From Litoditis marina (taxonomy: Eukaryota > Nematoda > Chromadorea > Rhabditida > Rhabditidae), in contig OZ038433.1 in assembly GCA_964036275.1 (NCBI GenBank), positions 26,023,485-26,087,484 of the forward strand: 64,000 nt of DNA, written 5' to 3'. The notes beneath the pieces are model-generated. The model saw only the letters and a program-made list of their open reading frames with translations. It made no database searches and was not told where the DNA came from. Made by a program: the position numbers and the translations under genes. The first letter of the stretch is position 1. Each line of letters starts with the position of its first letter. Shown one piece after another: positions 1-11,969 of this stretch.

Positions 1-3000
1 AGCCTATCGATCCCCTGACCCAAACCTCTCATGTTCTCACTACCTTCCCTGTTCTTATCAAGTCGTTTAAAACAGAAAATGAAGCCGCGCTGATTCATTA
101 ATGTCGCCGCTACTTTCCCTGATTACCGATCCGATCGGAACTGTCACATTGATGTATTTTGGAGCGCAGGCGGTCACTTTTGTCAGCCCGTTGACCCGTG
201 ATGTCTGCGCCCTCCGGTTATCACATACTATTTCCGACCGACTGACGGATCGCTTACCATAAGCACACAGACAAGTGGCGGCGATTCGAGTAATATCAAA
301 CAAATATCCTCTCTAATCCGCCCACTAGTTTGAGTGTTCTTCAACCACATACAAAAGCCAGGCCCGACAGATGCTCATTTTTCAAACAAGAGTCATTAAC
401 ACTCGCCGCATGCATACGGATTAATGTGTGTGCGGTTTTACAATACATCCACGGTCAGGAAGATGGTTCAATCTTATCACATGCAAAAAGTCGTGAAAGT
501 TAAGATGATAAAGAAGAATACAGTTAAACACAATATGTGCTTCCAAATGTTAACCAATAAGTTTTTAATATTGTATTTCAGAACTAAAAATAGTAAAAAA
601 TTGGAAGACGGATATTCAGAAACTCGTTTCACAATGTGAGTGAAGTACCCCAATCTCTATACCAAAGTTTATGTTCAGCTAAAGCCCTATTATGCAATAC
701 AATCACTCCCACCCTGAGTAAAAGTTAGTGCATTAGTTAGAAAAGTCTCGAAGCAGGTTAATTGGGTATCTCTTTTCAAGGTCAACCCTGATCTAGTGTA
801 GGATAACATGACTGCCCACCACGATTCGCCACTATCGCGCGTTGGCTGTCTCAGGGAAAAAAAGTGGCAAAAAGAGAATGACGACGATGATAGACAACAG
901 CAATTCATGGGAACTCTCAATGTCAGTGTCAAGATCACGACTAAGTGCGAATCTCTGAAAGCACCGCACACTTGCAGTTCTACCGAACAATTGAACGTTT
1001 CAATATAATTATTTGTAATCTAGACTCCAGAAAAGGTTTTTCTTTTTGGCTCCCTAGTAATTTCTTCAATTTCGGAGAAAGGGTAAAGTGAGACATTATT
1101 AATTGATATTAACAACACATCTGTATAACAGTACAAAAAACTAATCTACATCTGAGTACTTTCACGCGATATCCTTATATCCCATTCTCAATTTACAATA
1201 TTATAATCAATGAGGGCAGTCGGGTAGTACTGGAGCCAAAAACGTTTTCGCTCTCAGGTCCTCGAGAACAACAACCTTCCTCAAATTTGTCTTCATCACA
1301 CAGCCCAGTTGCCAATTGGAGCACGCCAAACACCTCTTATTATTGACCCTCCGACAATACAATGACAATGCCGTAATTAGAGGTTCCTTGCGCAGCACCA
1401 CCCAACCAAATTAACTATTTCAAATACCGTCACCCTCACCCACGTTACTGAATAATGAGAAACCTTATTAGAAGGACGTAAAAATTTGAACGAATACTCG
1501 AATCCCACAAAAGAACAAAAAACTCGGATCACAGTCCGTGAAACTGATTTGTTTGTCTCCTTGAATTCTATATGTAACCGGGTTTTAAGGTAACCTAACC
1601 CTTTTTTGGTAACCTATTTTTCAGGTTACCTCAGTAGGTAACCGGATGGTAACCTAAAATGAAAAACCTGTTATCTGTTTTTCTAAAGCAAAATGTGGTT
1701 TTTACCGTTTTTGTACTACATTCCATTCATGTCGGGCGGAGTAAAAGTTAACTACGTTTTGAAAACGTGCCGAGACATTTCAAGCTCAGTAGTCGGCAAA
1801 CAAATTTCTCCTATCCTGTGATCTCTACTTTACCAAGCATCCGAAAAAGTCAGGAAATACTTTTCCATGTGAAACATGCGCTGTGGTGGGCATCATCATT
1901 CATTGAAAAGTGTCAACGTTTTCCCCCCTGAGAGTACTCGGCCACAAACTCAATGCCCATGAATGGACAAATGTGAAGAGGAGCTGCGGGAAAACTACCA
2001 ACACTCAATCCACAACGCGGAAGTTGAAATTTTCTCAATTCTCGATTTAGTTTTTATCTACCATTGTACCATACGTAACTGTGCATAATATTTATTGAAA
2101 TTGAACCAATTGATTCAAATTGTTTTCTGAGACAACCAGGAATACTCAAAAGGAGTTTCTTTGCTTAGTCCATTACTGCTGAACCACATGTCTGTCTACC
2201 TACAGAGCTTGATATGAGCAAGCAACACGAGAAATTGAGAATGATGTTATCATAGGGAATCTAGTCTGGGAAGAGTAAGAGACACATTTCAGGTGATTCT
2301 TAGTTTTCTTAGGTACCATGTACCAAAATGGGATACTATATAATAATAGAAATATCTTGGCGCAAAGGATTTTCAGCTCTATGAGATTTTATTAATGCAA
2401 ATCCGTCTTTGACGTGTGAAGAAGGTCATTAAGAGAGGCACGAGTGTGAATAGTAAGACTGTCAGCGGGATACCAGGCGCGGAATACCAAACGAAACCAG
2501 CTCAGTTATTCCGGACTTGATGGAGAAAACCGGCCAGAAACGAACATATTTGATTCGAACACAAAGATCACGGATGCACGCTCAAACGTTCATTGGGTCA
2601 TTCAATGTGGTAGTGGTATGTAGAACAAAAACATAAAGAGCCGGAGGGTTTAGAGCATATTATATTAATTGAATGGTAGAGTTTATTAGTCGTACGATGA
2701 CAATCGCAAGGTAATTACGCAGCTGTGCGTGCATCTACGTGCTTGAAAATTGAAAGTCTCCATAAACGACCGAAACGAAAAAGTACGCTATACTAACACC
2801 GAACGCCGTAATTTATGAAAAAAAGCATGCTAGAAGCAAAACCACCAAAATTCGAGATTTAGTGAATTAAGAATATTGATATGAAACATAATCATACACC
2901 AGTAAAGTTGTCCGAATAGTCAGAAAAATTCGAGAAACTTTTTCACCGAAAAGAAGAAAATCAGTCTACATTTGACGCAAAATCATTTATGTTCACGCGT

Positions 3001-3069
3001 TTACATCTGAAAACGGACTACTTTTTGTTGCTTAGTCGAACCTTACTGGTGTTTGAACATAATGCGTAC
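1..3069. other. Non-coding or unresolved stretch downstream of plexin exon 2
   Basis: This should hold later introns, and perhaps exons, of the minus-strand plexin-like gene, but I cannot place another exon with confidence. A GC-richer minus-strand open frame at 67-303 contains a good splice donor (GTAAGC, reverse complement of about 241-246) and may hide an exon, but its translation matches no domain I recognise. A short cysteine-bearing minus frame at 1207-1401 is equally unassigned. A cluster of five GGTAACC or GGTTACC palindromes lies at 1589-1654. The rest is AT-rich with no clear signal. Confidence 0.4.
1589..1654. repeat. Cluster of five GGTWACC palindromes
   Basis: The heptamer GGTAACC (or GGTTACC) occurs at 1589-1595, 1608-1614, 1624-1630, 1637-1643 and 1648-1654, five times in 66 bp, with a related GTAACC at about 1574. 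Spacing is irregular (10 to 19 bp), so this is not a simple microsatellite. It could be a binding-site cluster or the remnant of a small repeat. The role is unknown. Confidence 0.6.
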
Positions 3070-3803
3070 CTCTACAATCTTTAGAATCATCCTCGGGTCC
3101 GGTGATGGCGTCAACCCGAACGGTTAGATCGGAAGAGTGAATATCGTACAAGTGATTCACACCGCCAACAAACACACGTGTTGTGGACGGGTCAACAACC
3201 TGAACAGGGTTCCGGTAATGAAGTCATGTGAAATATTCATATTCAAACAATAAAAAGGAGAAAGAATAAGCATTTACACCGTGTTGATATATTTGGTTGA
3301 TTTTGAACTCTCGATTTAGCAAAGCTACTAAACAATCTATCTTTCACTGTTGTGACGTTGGGGAAATGGAACTCCATGAAGCTACCAATAAATCAACTAA
3401 ATGAAAAAAAGTGATAGTGTAACTAGCCAGACGTGAGACTTCTTCTATGAAAAAAAAACAGCATTTGTATTGCAGAATTGCAGTGTAGACACAAAAAGGT
3501 ATTTTTTTCTCAATCCTGGTCGAAAATTCAAGAAAACAAAAAAAAACATATCAATGTTATTACTAGTTAGTTGACAAGTTGACCCAAAACATGTGAACGT
3601 ACCATTTTCTCGAACACGAGTCCTCGTTCGGAATGAGGATTTTGGAAAACATCCCACTGATTTCCTGGATACGAAAATGCCGGCGAGACAATCAACAGGA
3701 GAATAAATATATATCTAATTAGAATATAGAGGGTATTGTAGGAATTTGAAGGATAATTCCGAGGTGGCATCGCACCACAAAACTCGGCTCGATAGTACAT
3801 CAT
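3070..3803 (-). CDS. Plexin-like receptor, N-terminal exons (partial)
   Basis: Plexins are single-pass surface receptors for semaphorins that act in axon guidance and epidermal morphogenesis. Two minus-strand exons join in frame: exon 1 at 3803-3603 (67 codons, donor GTACGT) and exon 2 at 3199-3070 (acceptor TTCAG, donor GTACGC, ending in phase 1). Exon 1 has a hydrophobic signal segment (IFILLLIVSPAFS). It may start at 3803, or at the in-frame Met at 3770, which gives a tidier signal peptide. Across the junction the protein reads VVDPSTTRVFVGGVNHLYDI and then TGPEDDSKDC. This matches the first strands of a sema domain, and the TGP...D...C motif favours plexin over semaphorin. The remaining exons (rest of sema, PSI, IPT, GAP) are not identified and may lie beyond position 1. 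Confidence 0.68.
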
Positions 3804-4842
3804 AAAATATGTTCATCTCATAGCGATATAATAGAACACGTCACAGCAGATTTTGACCTGTAAACAGAATTGTAAATTGTGAAAATAATGATTGAATTCA
3901 ATAGTTGTTGAGCAAGAGCACTGCACATGACTGATGAGATAACGAGAACTAACAGGCACACATACCACATTCCAAATGAATCATGTCTACGGCAGGCCTA
4001 TTCAAAGAACATAATCGATAGTTGTTCGGAAGAAAACAGAGAAAATCACAATCCTATTTCAGGGGGTAAAGACGAAGACTGTATCACCGCCAGTTTTAGA
4101 TTCCACATACAACAGATATTCCAGCCGAAAGATACATTTGACAATTGACATAAAACAGAACTGTGAACTGTACACAAATTGGAAATAGTGTAGTAAGGTA
4201 GTTAATAGCTTATCACTCTATCAAATAACTGACAACGAATTGTAACTCAACCAGATATGGACAAACATAATTTGAAACCAGTGAGAGGGCGGGCCGTGGT
4301 CAGACAAATGCGAAAGAACATGGGAATCGCTAGAGCACCAGGGAGACTAGACACTGGGGTTATTATACCAACTCTGCGTCTTTCACATTCCCTGTTTCGT
4401 TTTTGAGAGATATTACGTGTTCATTGAGTACACAGACACAGAAAAACCACTACGGACAGGATAGCGGATAAGCATTATGATAAATGAGCATGAAACGAAA
4501 TGAACCATGTTTGGAAGGGAGAAGCCCATACCCAAATCAATCATGAAACGGTATGTAAAAACATCTCTCACTAAACAACCAGAATGAGTGGGTCCTTTTT
4601 TGAATAAAGAAGCACTCATATTTACTTCTGAATTTTGGTAGTGATATATAACTACAACAAAGGACAACAACTCTATGATACTAAAAGCGGATGATCGCGG
4701 CCAGCATTTCCAGATCACCTTGACTGTTAAACTTATAACATTTTGATGCACAAAGTTTTAAGCAATTCTCTACTAACTTAATCGAGCCAAAAACTCCAGA
4801 AAAGATAAGAAAACAAAGTGTAGTGTTGTTTTCTAAATTAAT
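3804..4842. other. Upstream region of the plexin-like gene
   Basis: No gene recognised. On the minus strand an acceptor-like TTCTGTTTACAG (about 3852-3863) lies roughly 50 bp upstream of the first plexin Met, so it may mark a 5' UTR intron or a spliced-leader acceptor. Short open frames here (for example plus 3927-4148 and minus 4413-4751) have AT-rich, unstructured translations and look like chance. Confidence 0.4.
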
Positions 4843-7800
4843 TATAGACTAGCGATAAATGATTTTTGTATTTAGTTTGCCACGGTGCCCTTTTTTATTT
4901 AAAAAAAAGTTTTTCAAAATCCGACAATTTTGAGCCAAGTTATGGGTGTTTTAGTGCCGCCGGCGCGCCCGCCGCGCCTAATGAGCGTGCGCGCAGCGCA
5001 CGTCATTATCGATTATTGAGGCAGCCGCAATGAAGGTGTTGACAAAACTTGAACGTTTTCTGGTAGCCACAGCTGTTTACAACATTTGTGGCAAAAATGA
5101 GAGAAATCCGTTTACAACCACGCTCACGGGGTTTATCTAAAGACAGTCACGTCAAAAAAACCAACGAAAACCCCTTACCAGCTTTATAGAGAACAGAGCG
5201 CTCATATTCCCCATTTGACACGTGTAAACTACCATTTTCGGTATTCTAACATTGATATTCGGATTCTACGTGGTTGATTACACTATTTTATGATGTTTTA
5301 GGAAAAAATATTTTTTTCCTATTTTCATCCCATACCAACCATCAAAAAGTGAAAAAGTCGATATTTTCGACTAGTATATCTCGATCAGTTTTTACGATAT
5401 CAAGTTCGTGTTCACAGAATACACTAGTCTTATGCATTTCTCTAAGTGTTGCAATTTTCGGCCATTTCCGTCTGTTTTGAACCTCCCAACGAGATAACTC
5501 AAAATGATGAAAATCCACATTTTGAGATTCTCGGCTGAAGTTGAGAAAAACGTGAAATACGTGGAAATTGTTTGACTCAACAATTGTTCGATTCAGAATT
5601 CGACGCTGATTCCGAAAAACTATACCTCGAGTTCTGAAAATAATTTTGAGCTGGTCCGATAACTGACACCTTTCACTTTGGTGCCAACCTTTGAGCCAGC
5701 CAGCCACGTTTATGTGTAACTATGACCACCCAGTAACATTTTAAAGTTGATATTGAGATTTGCCATGGTTGAAAACCTTATTGTAATACTTTCCGCATTA
5801 AAACATTGTATTTCAAAAGTTTTTCAAGTTTAGCCACCCCCAAAAAGTACCAAAACCGTTGCTTAAAAACCACACTTTTTTGGCAGTTTTGGAGATATCA
5901 TCACAAAACTCTCCGAATAGGTCCATAGATACTTCAAATACCAGGTTACCAACTTTCAGCCGCCTACCATCATTTTGAACCAGTTTACTAATTGACCCCG
6001 ACTCAAAATTTCGTCTTCAGTGAAATTGACCCCGCCAATTTTGGTTTACAACTTTTTGTGAAAAATTGTGTGAACGAAATTCTTCACACACTACATTATT
6101 AGAAAGCCCGTGAAATTCTCTAGGGGGAGAAACAACTTTCATTCACATATCTTAACCCATAACCTTACACGGCCGTCCACCAACAACACAACTTTTAATT
6201 CAAGCTTCAAAAAAGTGTCGGATTCGGCCCACAAAAAAGCATCTCACGTGTTTCACGTGATAGCACGTGTTCTGAAATTAGTCTAGAATTGTTCAGCGTA
6301 TCGAGTTACCCTATAACCACTCTATTTTCAGATCATTCGCCTGAAATTCCCTCCAAATCTGAGCGAAACCTCCGAATTTGGCCGGAATTTGAGTTTTCTT
6401 GAAAAAAAAAGTTGTAGGTAACATTAGAAACTTGTAAACTTTACTAAGAAGTTCACTTTTGTACACATAATCATAAAATAATAGTGCAAAAAATGAGAAA
6501 CTTTTGCAAAACCGGCGCTTGACTACTGTCTTCAGGCGGGATCGAACCCGCGTCCTCAGACTGCAATCAAACACGCAACCGCTATGCTATCCTGTTTCCG
6601 GCTCCGAAGGGTCAGCTCGCCGGTATATGGTCGGGCCTCGGGGGTCGCGGCGCGCGTTGACCTCTTGCTAGCTCATTGTTGAAGATAGGAGAAAGTTTTT
6701 TTTACGAAAATGATCTACTCTTCAAGCTCTACCTGTCGATATAGATCATTAGGCTGCCAGATGACTGGTTCAAAAAGTCAATGTTCAAAATCGACCTTCT
6801 GACGGCTCTTGTAAAGTTTTGTGTGAACCGACTGATGATTTTGAGATGTCAAACTGATTGTAGTGAAATTCTCTACATTCTAACAAAAAACTGTGATCAA
6901 AGGTCAATTTACGACCTCACAGGTGGATCAAAACCGCCAAAATTGAAAAATTTTCAACTTTTCAGGAAAACCAGTAAAAACATGATTCAAAATCATTTTC
7001 ATGGAATGAGTCGTACATTTTCGAATTCCTTGGGAAAATCTCTATTCGATTCAACAATGAATTAAAGAAAAAACTCAAAAGCGCGCGGTGTGCGCCGGCG
7101 CGTAACCACTATCAAAACACGACTTTCGGCAAGGCGGTGTGAAAAATTTTTGGTCAACTTTTTTTTTCTTTTTTGCACAGCGCAACATTTCAAAACAAGA
7201 CGAACAAAATGATGTAGGTCAAAAAAAATTTGACCTACTTTGAAATTTCAACGTTACAGCGTGCGCGCGCAACATTACGAAATTTTCTGAAATTTTCAGC
7301 AAAGATGCGGACTGCCCATATGTATACATGTTCCAAATTTCAGCCCAATCGGACAAGTCTGACTTTTGCCGTTTTTGGAAATTTTTTGATCTACGCGTCA
7401 TTACGCGCCGCGCGCATGCATAAATTGCAAACTTTGTAACTATTCAGATGCGCCCAAGTTTTGCGCTCAATTTAAAACTAATTCCAGCTCCTCAAATTCA
7501 TTCCGCCGGTCGGTAGAAGCGTGCAACGGGGCTCAATTTAGCCAAAAACACGTTTCGAGCTCTAAAAATCGATAAATTAATTTTTTTCAAATTTTTTTTG
7601 AAAGATTCGAATTCAGTGGCCTAATACGGTTTTGTCGCCGTAGAGCTTGTGTTTTCACGACTTTTCATCTCTGAGATCTGAAAATCGCGCTTGTCGCGCG
7701 CGCGCCGCGCGCAAAGTTGCGGCTGGACCCAAAATTTTTGCTTCAGAATGACCGCCGTCAAAAGTTCTACGACCCAGTATACTTTTTAGCCCGAGTTCAT

Positions 7801-8219
7801 TCGCTGTTTTTGAGAAAATCAAAAAACAAGTTTTTTTTGCAAAAAGTTTACCTTTTTAAAACACGCGCAGCGCGCGCCGCGCAAAATTTGGAAAAAAATT
7901 GTTTTGCCCAATCGATTGGAAACTATTTAGGCAAACTTTTTTATTATTACAGCAATTTGTAAAAATCAACATGCCAGCCACTACAACTCGTGAAACACGA
8001 AAATTTAAATTTTTGGCGGAAAGTGCACAACGTTTGGACGTACTGTGCACGCGTGCATGTACATTTTCACAAAATTCATACATGAATCGCGACCTGACGA
8101 TATTTATATACAGGAATTTTTAAAATGAACAAGAAGTCTATACGGCATGGCGCGCTACGCGCGCGGAAATACGAGTAGGGCCGCTGGAGTAGCGCAAAAC
8201 CCCTACCACCTTTATAATA
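4843..8219 (+). repeat. Array unit 1 (internally deleted)
   Basis: Same order of landmarks as the other units: GC-rich palindrome block at about 4955-5030, three CACGTG sites at 6245-6269, tRNA-like segment at about 6527-6598, and CGCGCGCGCCGCGCGC at about 7695-7712. It lacks about 370 bp present in units 2 to 4, the segment holding the GCATCGCTGCGCGGC repeats and the TTAGGC-type hexamers. The deletion junction lies just after GAGGCAGCCGC at about 5020-5030. Confidence 0.9.
6527..6598 (-). pseudogene. tRNA-like sequence (tRNA-Cys-like remnant), unit 1
   Basis: On the minus strand there is a good A box (TAGCATAGCGG) and a B-box-like GGTTCGATCCC inside a perfect GCGGG/CCCGC T stem. The T loop has 6 nt instead of 7. 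The anticodon loop can be read TTGCAGT (GCA, Cys), but its stem has a mismatch and several wobble pairs, and the acceptor ends do not pair. It is more likely a tRNA-derived element with an RNA polymerase III promoter than a working tRNA gene. Confidence 0.55.
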
Positions 8220-11200
8220 TATAGACTAGCGATAAATGATTTCTGTAAACTATTCACCACGGTTCCCCTTTTTTATTTAAAAAAAAAGTTTTTCAAAATC
8301 CGACCATTTTGAGCCAAGTTATAGTCAATTTAGTGCCGCCGGCGCGCCCTCCGCGCCTAATGAGCGTGCGCGCAGCGCACGTCATTATCGATTATTGAGG
8401 CAGCCGCGGCGCGGCTGTCAATAATTTTGTGCTTGTCAACCTGGTTTACTAGTGGGCATCGCTGCGCGGCCAGATTGGGAGTGAGGGCACGGGCATCGCT
8501 GCGCGGCAAGATTGAAAAAAGGCCGCTGCGCGGCCGGAGATAATGTAGGGAAAGGGCATCGCTGCGCGGCAAAACAGCAAAAAGGCCACTGCGTGGCCAG
8601 AAAAGATGAGTAAGTAACCGCAGTGAAGCGAGCTTTTCTAGGAATGATGGCTAGGCTAAGCCTAAGCCTTTTTGCCTAGTAAAAATAATGCAAACGAGCC
8701 AGTAGCACATGTGAAATGCGCTTTTCTAGGATTATGACTGGCCAGCGCCCGATGAAACGCGTCGCTGCGCGCCGCGCAAAGTAGATATTGACAAAATTCA
8801 AACGTTTTCTCGTAGTCACAGCTTTGCGCAACATTTGTTGCAAAAATCAGACAAATCCGTTCACAACTGCCCTAACAAGGTGCATGTAAAGACACCCGTC
8901 CCGAAAAAAACCAACGAAACCCCCTTACCAGCTTTATAGAGAGGAGAGCGCATATCTTTCCCATTTGACACGTGTAAACTGACTTTTTTGGCATACTGAC
9001 ATTGATATTCGGATTCTACGTGGTTGATTACACTGTTTTATGATGTTTAAGAAAAAAATATTTTTTTTCCCATTTTCGCCCCATACCAACATCAGAAAGT
9101 GAAAAAATCTATATTTTCGACTTGTATATCTCGATCAATTTTCGTGATATGAACATTATTTTCTCAGTGTGCACTAGTCTTGCTCTTACCTACACATGTT
9201 CCAAGTTTCAGAACTTTCTGTCTATTTTGAACCTCCCAACGAGATGCCTCAAAATGACGAAAATCCACATTTTGAGATTCTGGGCCGAAGTTGAGAAAAA
9301 CGTGAAATACGTGGAATTCGTTCAACTCTACGATTATTCGTTTCAGAATTTGACGCTGATTTCGAAAAACTATACCTCAGGTTCTGAAAATGATGTTGAG
9401 CTGGTCCGATAACTGACACCTTTTACTTTGGTGCCACCCTTTGAGCCAGCCTGCCACGTTTACGTGTAATTACAACCACCCAGTGACATTCTTATGTTGA
9501 TATTTGGAATCGACATGGTTGAAAACCTTATTGTAGTACTTTCCGCATCAAAACATTGTATTTCAAAAGTTTTTCAAGTTTAGCCAACCCCAAAAAGTAC
9601 CAAAACCGTTGCTTAAAAACCACACTTTTTTGACAGTTTTGAAGATATCGTCACAAAACTTTCAGAATATGTTTATAAATACTTCAGATACTAGGTCACC
9701 AACTTTCAGGCCCCTACCATCATTTTGAACTAGTTTACTAGTTGACCCCGGCTCAAAATTTCGTCTTCATTGAATTTGACCCCGCCAACTTTGGTTTACA
9801 ACTTTTTGTGAAAAATTGTGTGAACGAAATTTTTTACACAATACATTATTAGAAAGCCCGTGAAATTAGCTAGGGGGAGAAACAACTTTCATTCACATAA
9901 CTTAACCCATAACCTTACACGGCCGTCCACCAACAACACAACTTTTAATTCAAGCTTCAAAAAAATGTCGGATTCGGCCCACAAAAAAGCATCTCACGTG
10001 TTTCACGTGATAGCACGTGTTTTGAAATTAGTCTAGAATTGTTCAGCGTATCGAGTTACCCTATAATCACTCCATTTTCAGATCGTTCGCCTGAAAATTC
10101 CTCCAAACCAGAGGCCAAACCTCCGAATTTGGCCGGAATTTGAATTTTCTTGAAAAAAAAAGTTGTAAATAACATTAGAAACTTGTAAACTTTACTAAGA
10201 AGTTCACTTTTGTACATATAATCATAAAATAATAGTGCAAAAAATGAGAAACTTTTGCAAAACCGGCGCTTGACTACTGTCTTCAGGCGGGATCGAACCC
10301 ACGTCCTCAGACTGCAATCAAACACGCAACCGCTATGCTATCCTGTTTCCGGCTCCCAAGGGTCAGCTCGCCGGTATATGGTCGGGCTCCGGGGGTCGCG
10401 GCGCGCGTTGACCTCTTGCTAGCTCATTGTTGAAGATAGGAGAAAGTTTTTTTTACGAAAATGATCTACTCGTCAAGCTCTACCTGTCGATATAGATCAT
10501 TAAGCTGCCAGATGACTGGTTCAAAAAGTCAATGTTCAAAATCGACCTTCTGACGGTTCTTGTAAAGTTTTGTGTTAACCGACTGATGAGTGTGAGGTGT
10601 CAAACTGATTGCAGTAAAATTTTCTACATCCTATCAAAAAACTGTGATCAAAGGTCACTTTACGGCCTCACAGGTGGACCAAAACCGCCAAAATTGGAAA
10701 ATTTTCAACTTTTCAGGAAAACCAGTAGAAACAAGATTCAAAATCATTTTCATGGAATGAGTCGTACATTTTCGAATTCCTTGGAAAAATCTCTATTCGA
10801 TTCAACAATGAATTGGAGAAAAAACACAAAATCGCGCGGTGCGCGCCGGCGCGTAATCACTATCAAAACCCGACTTTCGGCAAGCCAGTGTGAAAAATTT
10901 TTGGTCAACTTTTTTTTTCTTTTTTGCACAGCGCAACATTGCAGAACAAGACGAACAAAATGATGTAGGTCAAAAAAAATTTGACCTACTTTGAAATTTC
11001 AACGTTACAGCGTGCGCGCGCAACTCTACGAAATTTTCTGAAATTTTCAGCAAAGATGCGGACTGGTTGAATCTATACATGTTCCAAATTTCAGCCCAAT
11101 CGGACAAGTCTGACTTTTGCCGTTTTTGAAAATTTTTTGATCTACGCGCCATTACGCGCCGCGCGCATGCAGAAATTGCAAAATTTGCAAATATTCAGAT

Positions 11201-11969
11201 GCGCCCAAGTTTTGCGCACAATTTAAAACCAATTCCAGCTCCTCAAATTTATTCCGCCGGTCGGTAGAAGCGTGCAACGGGGCTCAATTTAGCCAAAAAC
11301 ACGTTTCGGGCCCTAAAAATCGATAAATTAATTTTTTTAAAAATTTTTTAAAAGATTCGAATTTAGTGGCCTAATACGGTTCTGTCGCCGTAGGGCTTGT
11401 GTTTTCACGACTTTTCATCTCTGAGATCTGGAAATCGCGTTTGTCGCGCGCGCGCCGCGCGCAAAGTTGCGGCTGGACCCAAAATTTTTGCTTCACAATG
11501 ACCGCTGTCAAAAGTTCTACAACCCAGTATACTTTTTAGCCCGAGCTCATTCGCTGTTTTTGAGAAAATCAAAAAACAAGTTTTTTTTGCAAAAAGTTTA
11601 CCTTTTTAAAACACGCGCAGCGCGCGCCGCGCAAAATTTGGAAAAAAATTGTTTTGCCCAATCGATTGGAAACTATTTAGGCAAACTTTTTTATTATTAC
11701 AGCAATTTGTAAAAATCAACATGCCAGCCACTACAACTCGTGAAACACGAAAATTTAAATTTTTGGCGGAAAGTGCACAACGTTTGGACGTACTGTGCAC
11801 GCGTGCATGTACATTTTCACAAAATTCATACATGAATCGCGACCTGACGATATTTATATACAGGAATTTTTAAAATGAACAAAAAGTCTATACGGCATGG
11901 CGCGCTACGCGCGCGGAAATACGAGTAGGGCCCCTGGACTAACGCAAACCCCCTACCATCTTTATAATA
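8220..11969 (+). repeat. Array unit 2
   Basis: Full-length unit. It contains the GC-rich minisatellite at about 8450-8600 (GGGCATCGCTGCGCGGC and GGCCGCTGCGCGGCC variants), a telomere-like CTAAGCCTAAGCC at 8656-8668, CACGTG sites at 9995-10019 and the tRNA-like segment at about 10276-10346. A 143-codon open frame at 10532-10963 is shared with unit 3 but broken in units 1 and 4, so it is probably not a gene. Confidence 0.9.
10276..10346 (-). pseudogene. tRNA-like sequence, unit 2
   Basis: Copy of the tRNA-like segment, with one extra change that weakens the T stem: ACCCACG where units 1, 3 and 4 have ACCCGCG. The A box is intact. Confidence 0.52.

Noticed and set aside
10532..10963. 143-codon open frame in array unit 2 (and 14277-14708 in unit 3)
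   Set aside because: The homologous frame is broken in units 1 and 4, the translation has no motif, and flanking sequence is as well conserved as the frame. Shared openness reflects recent duplication.
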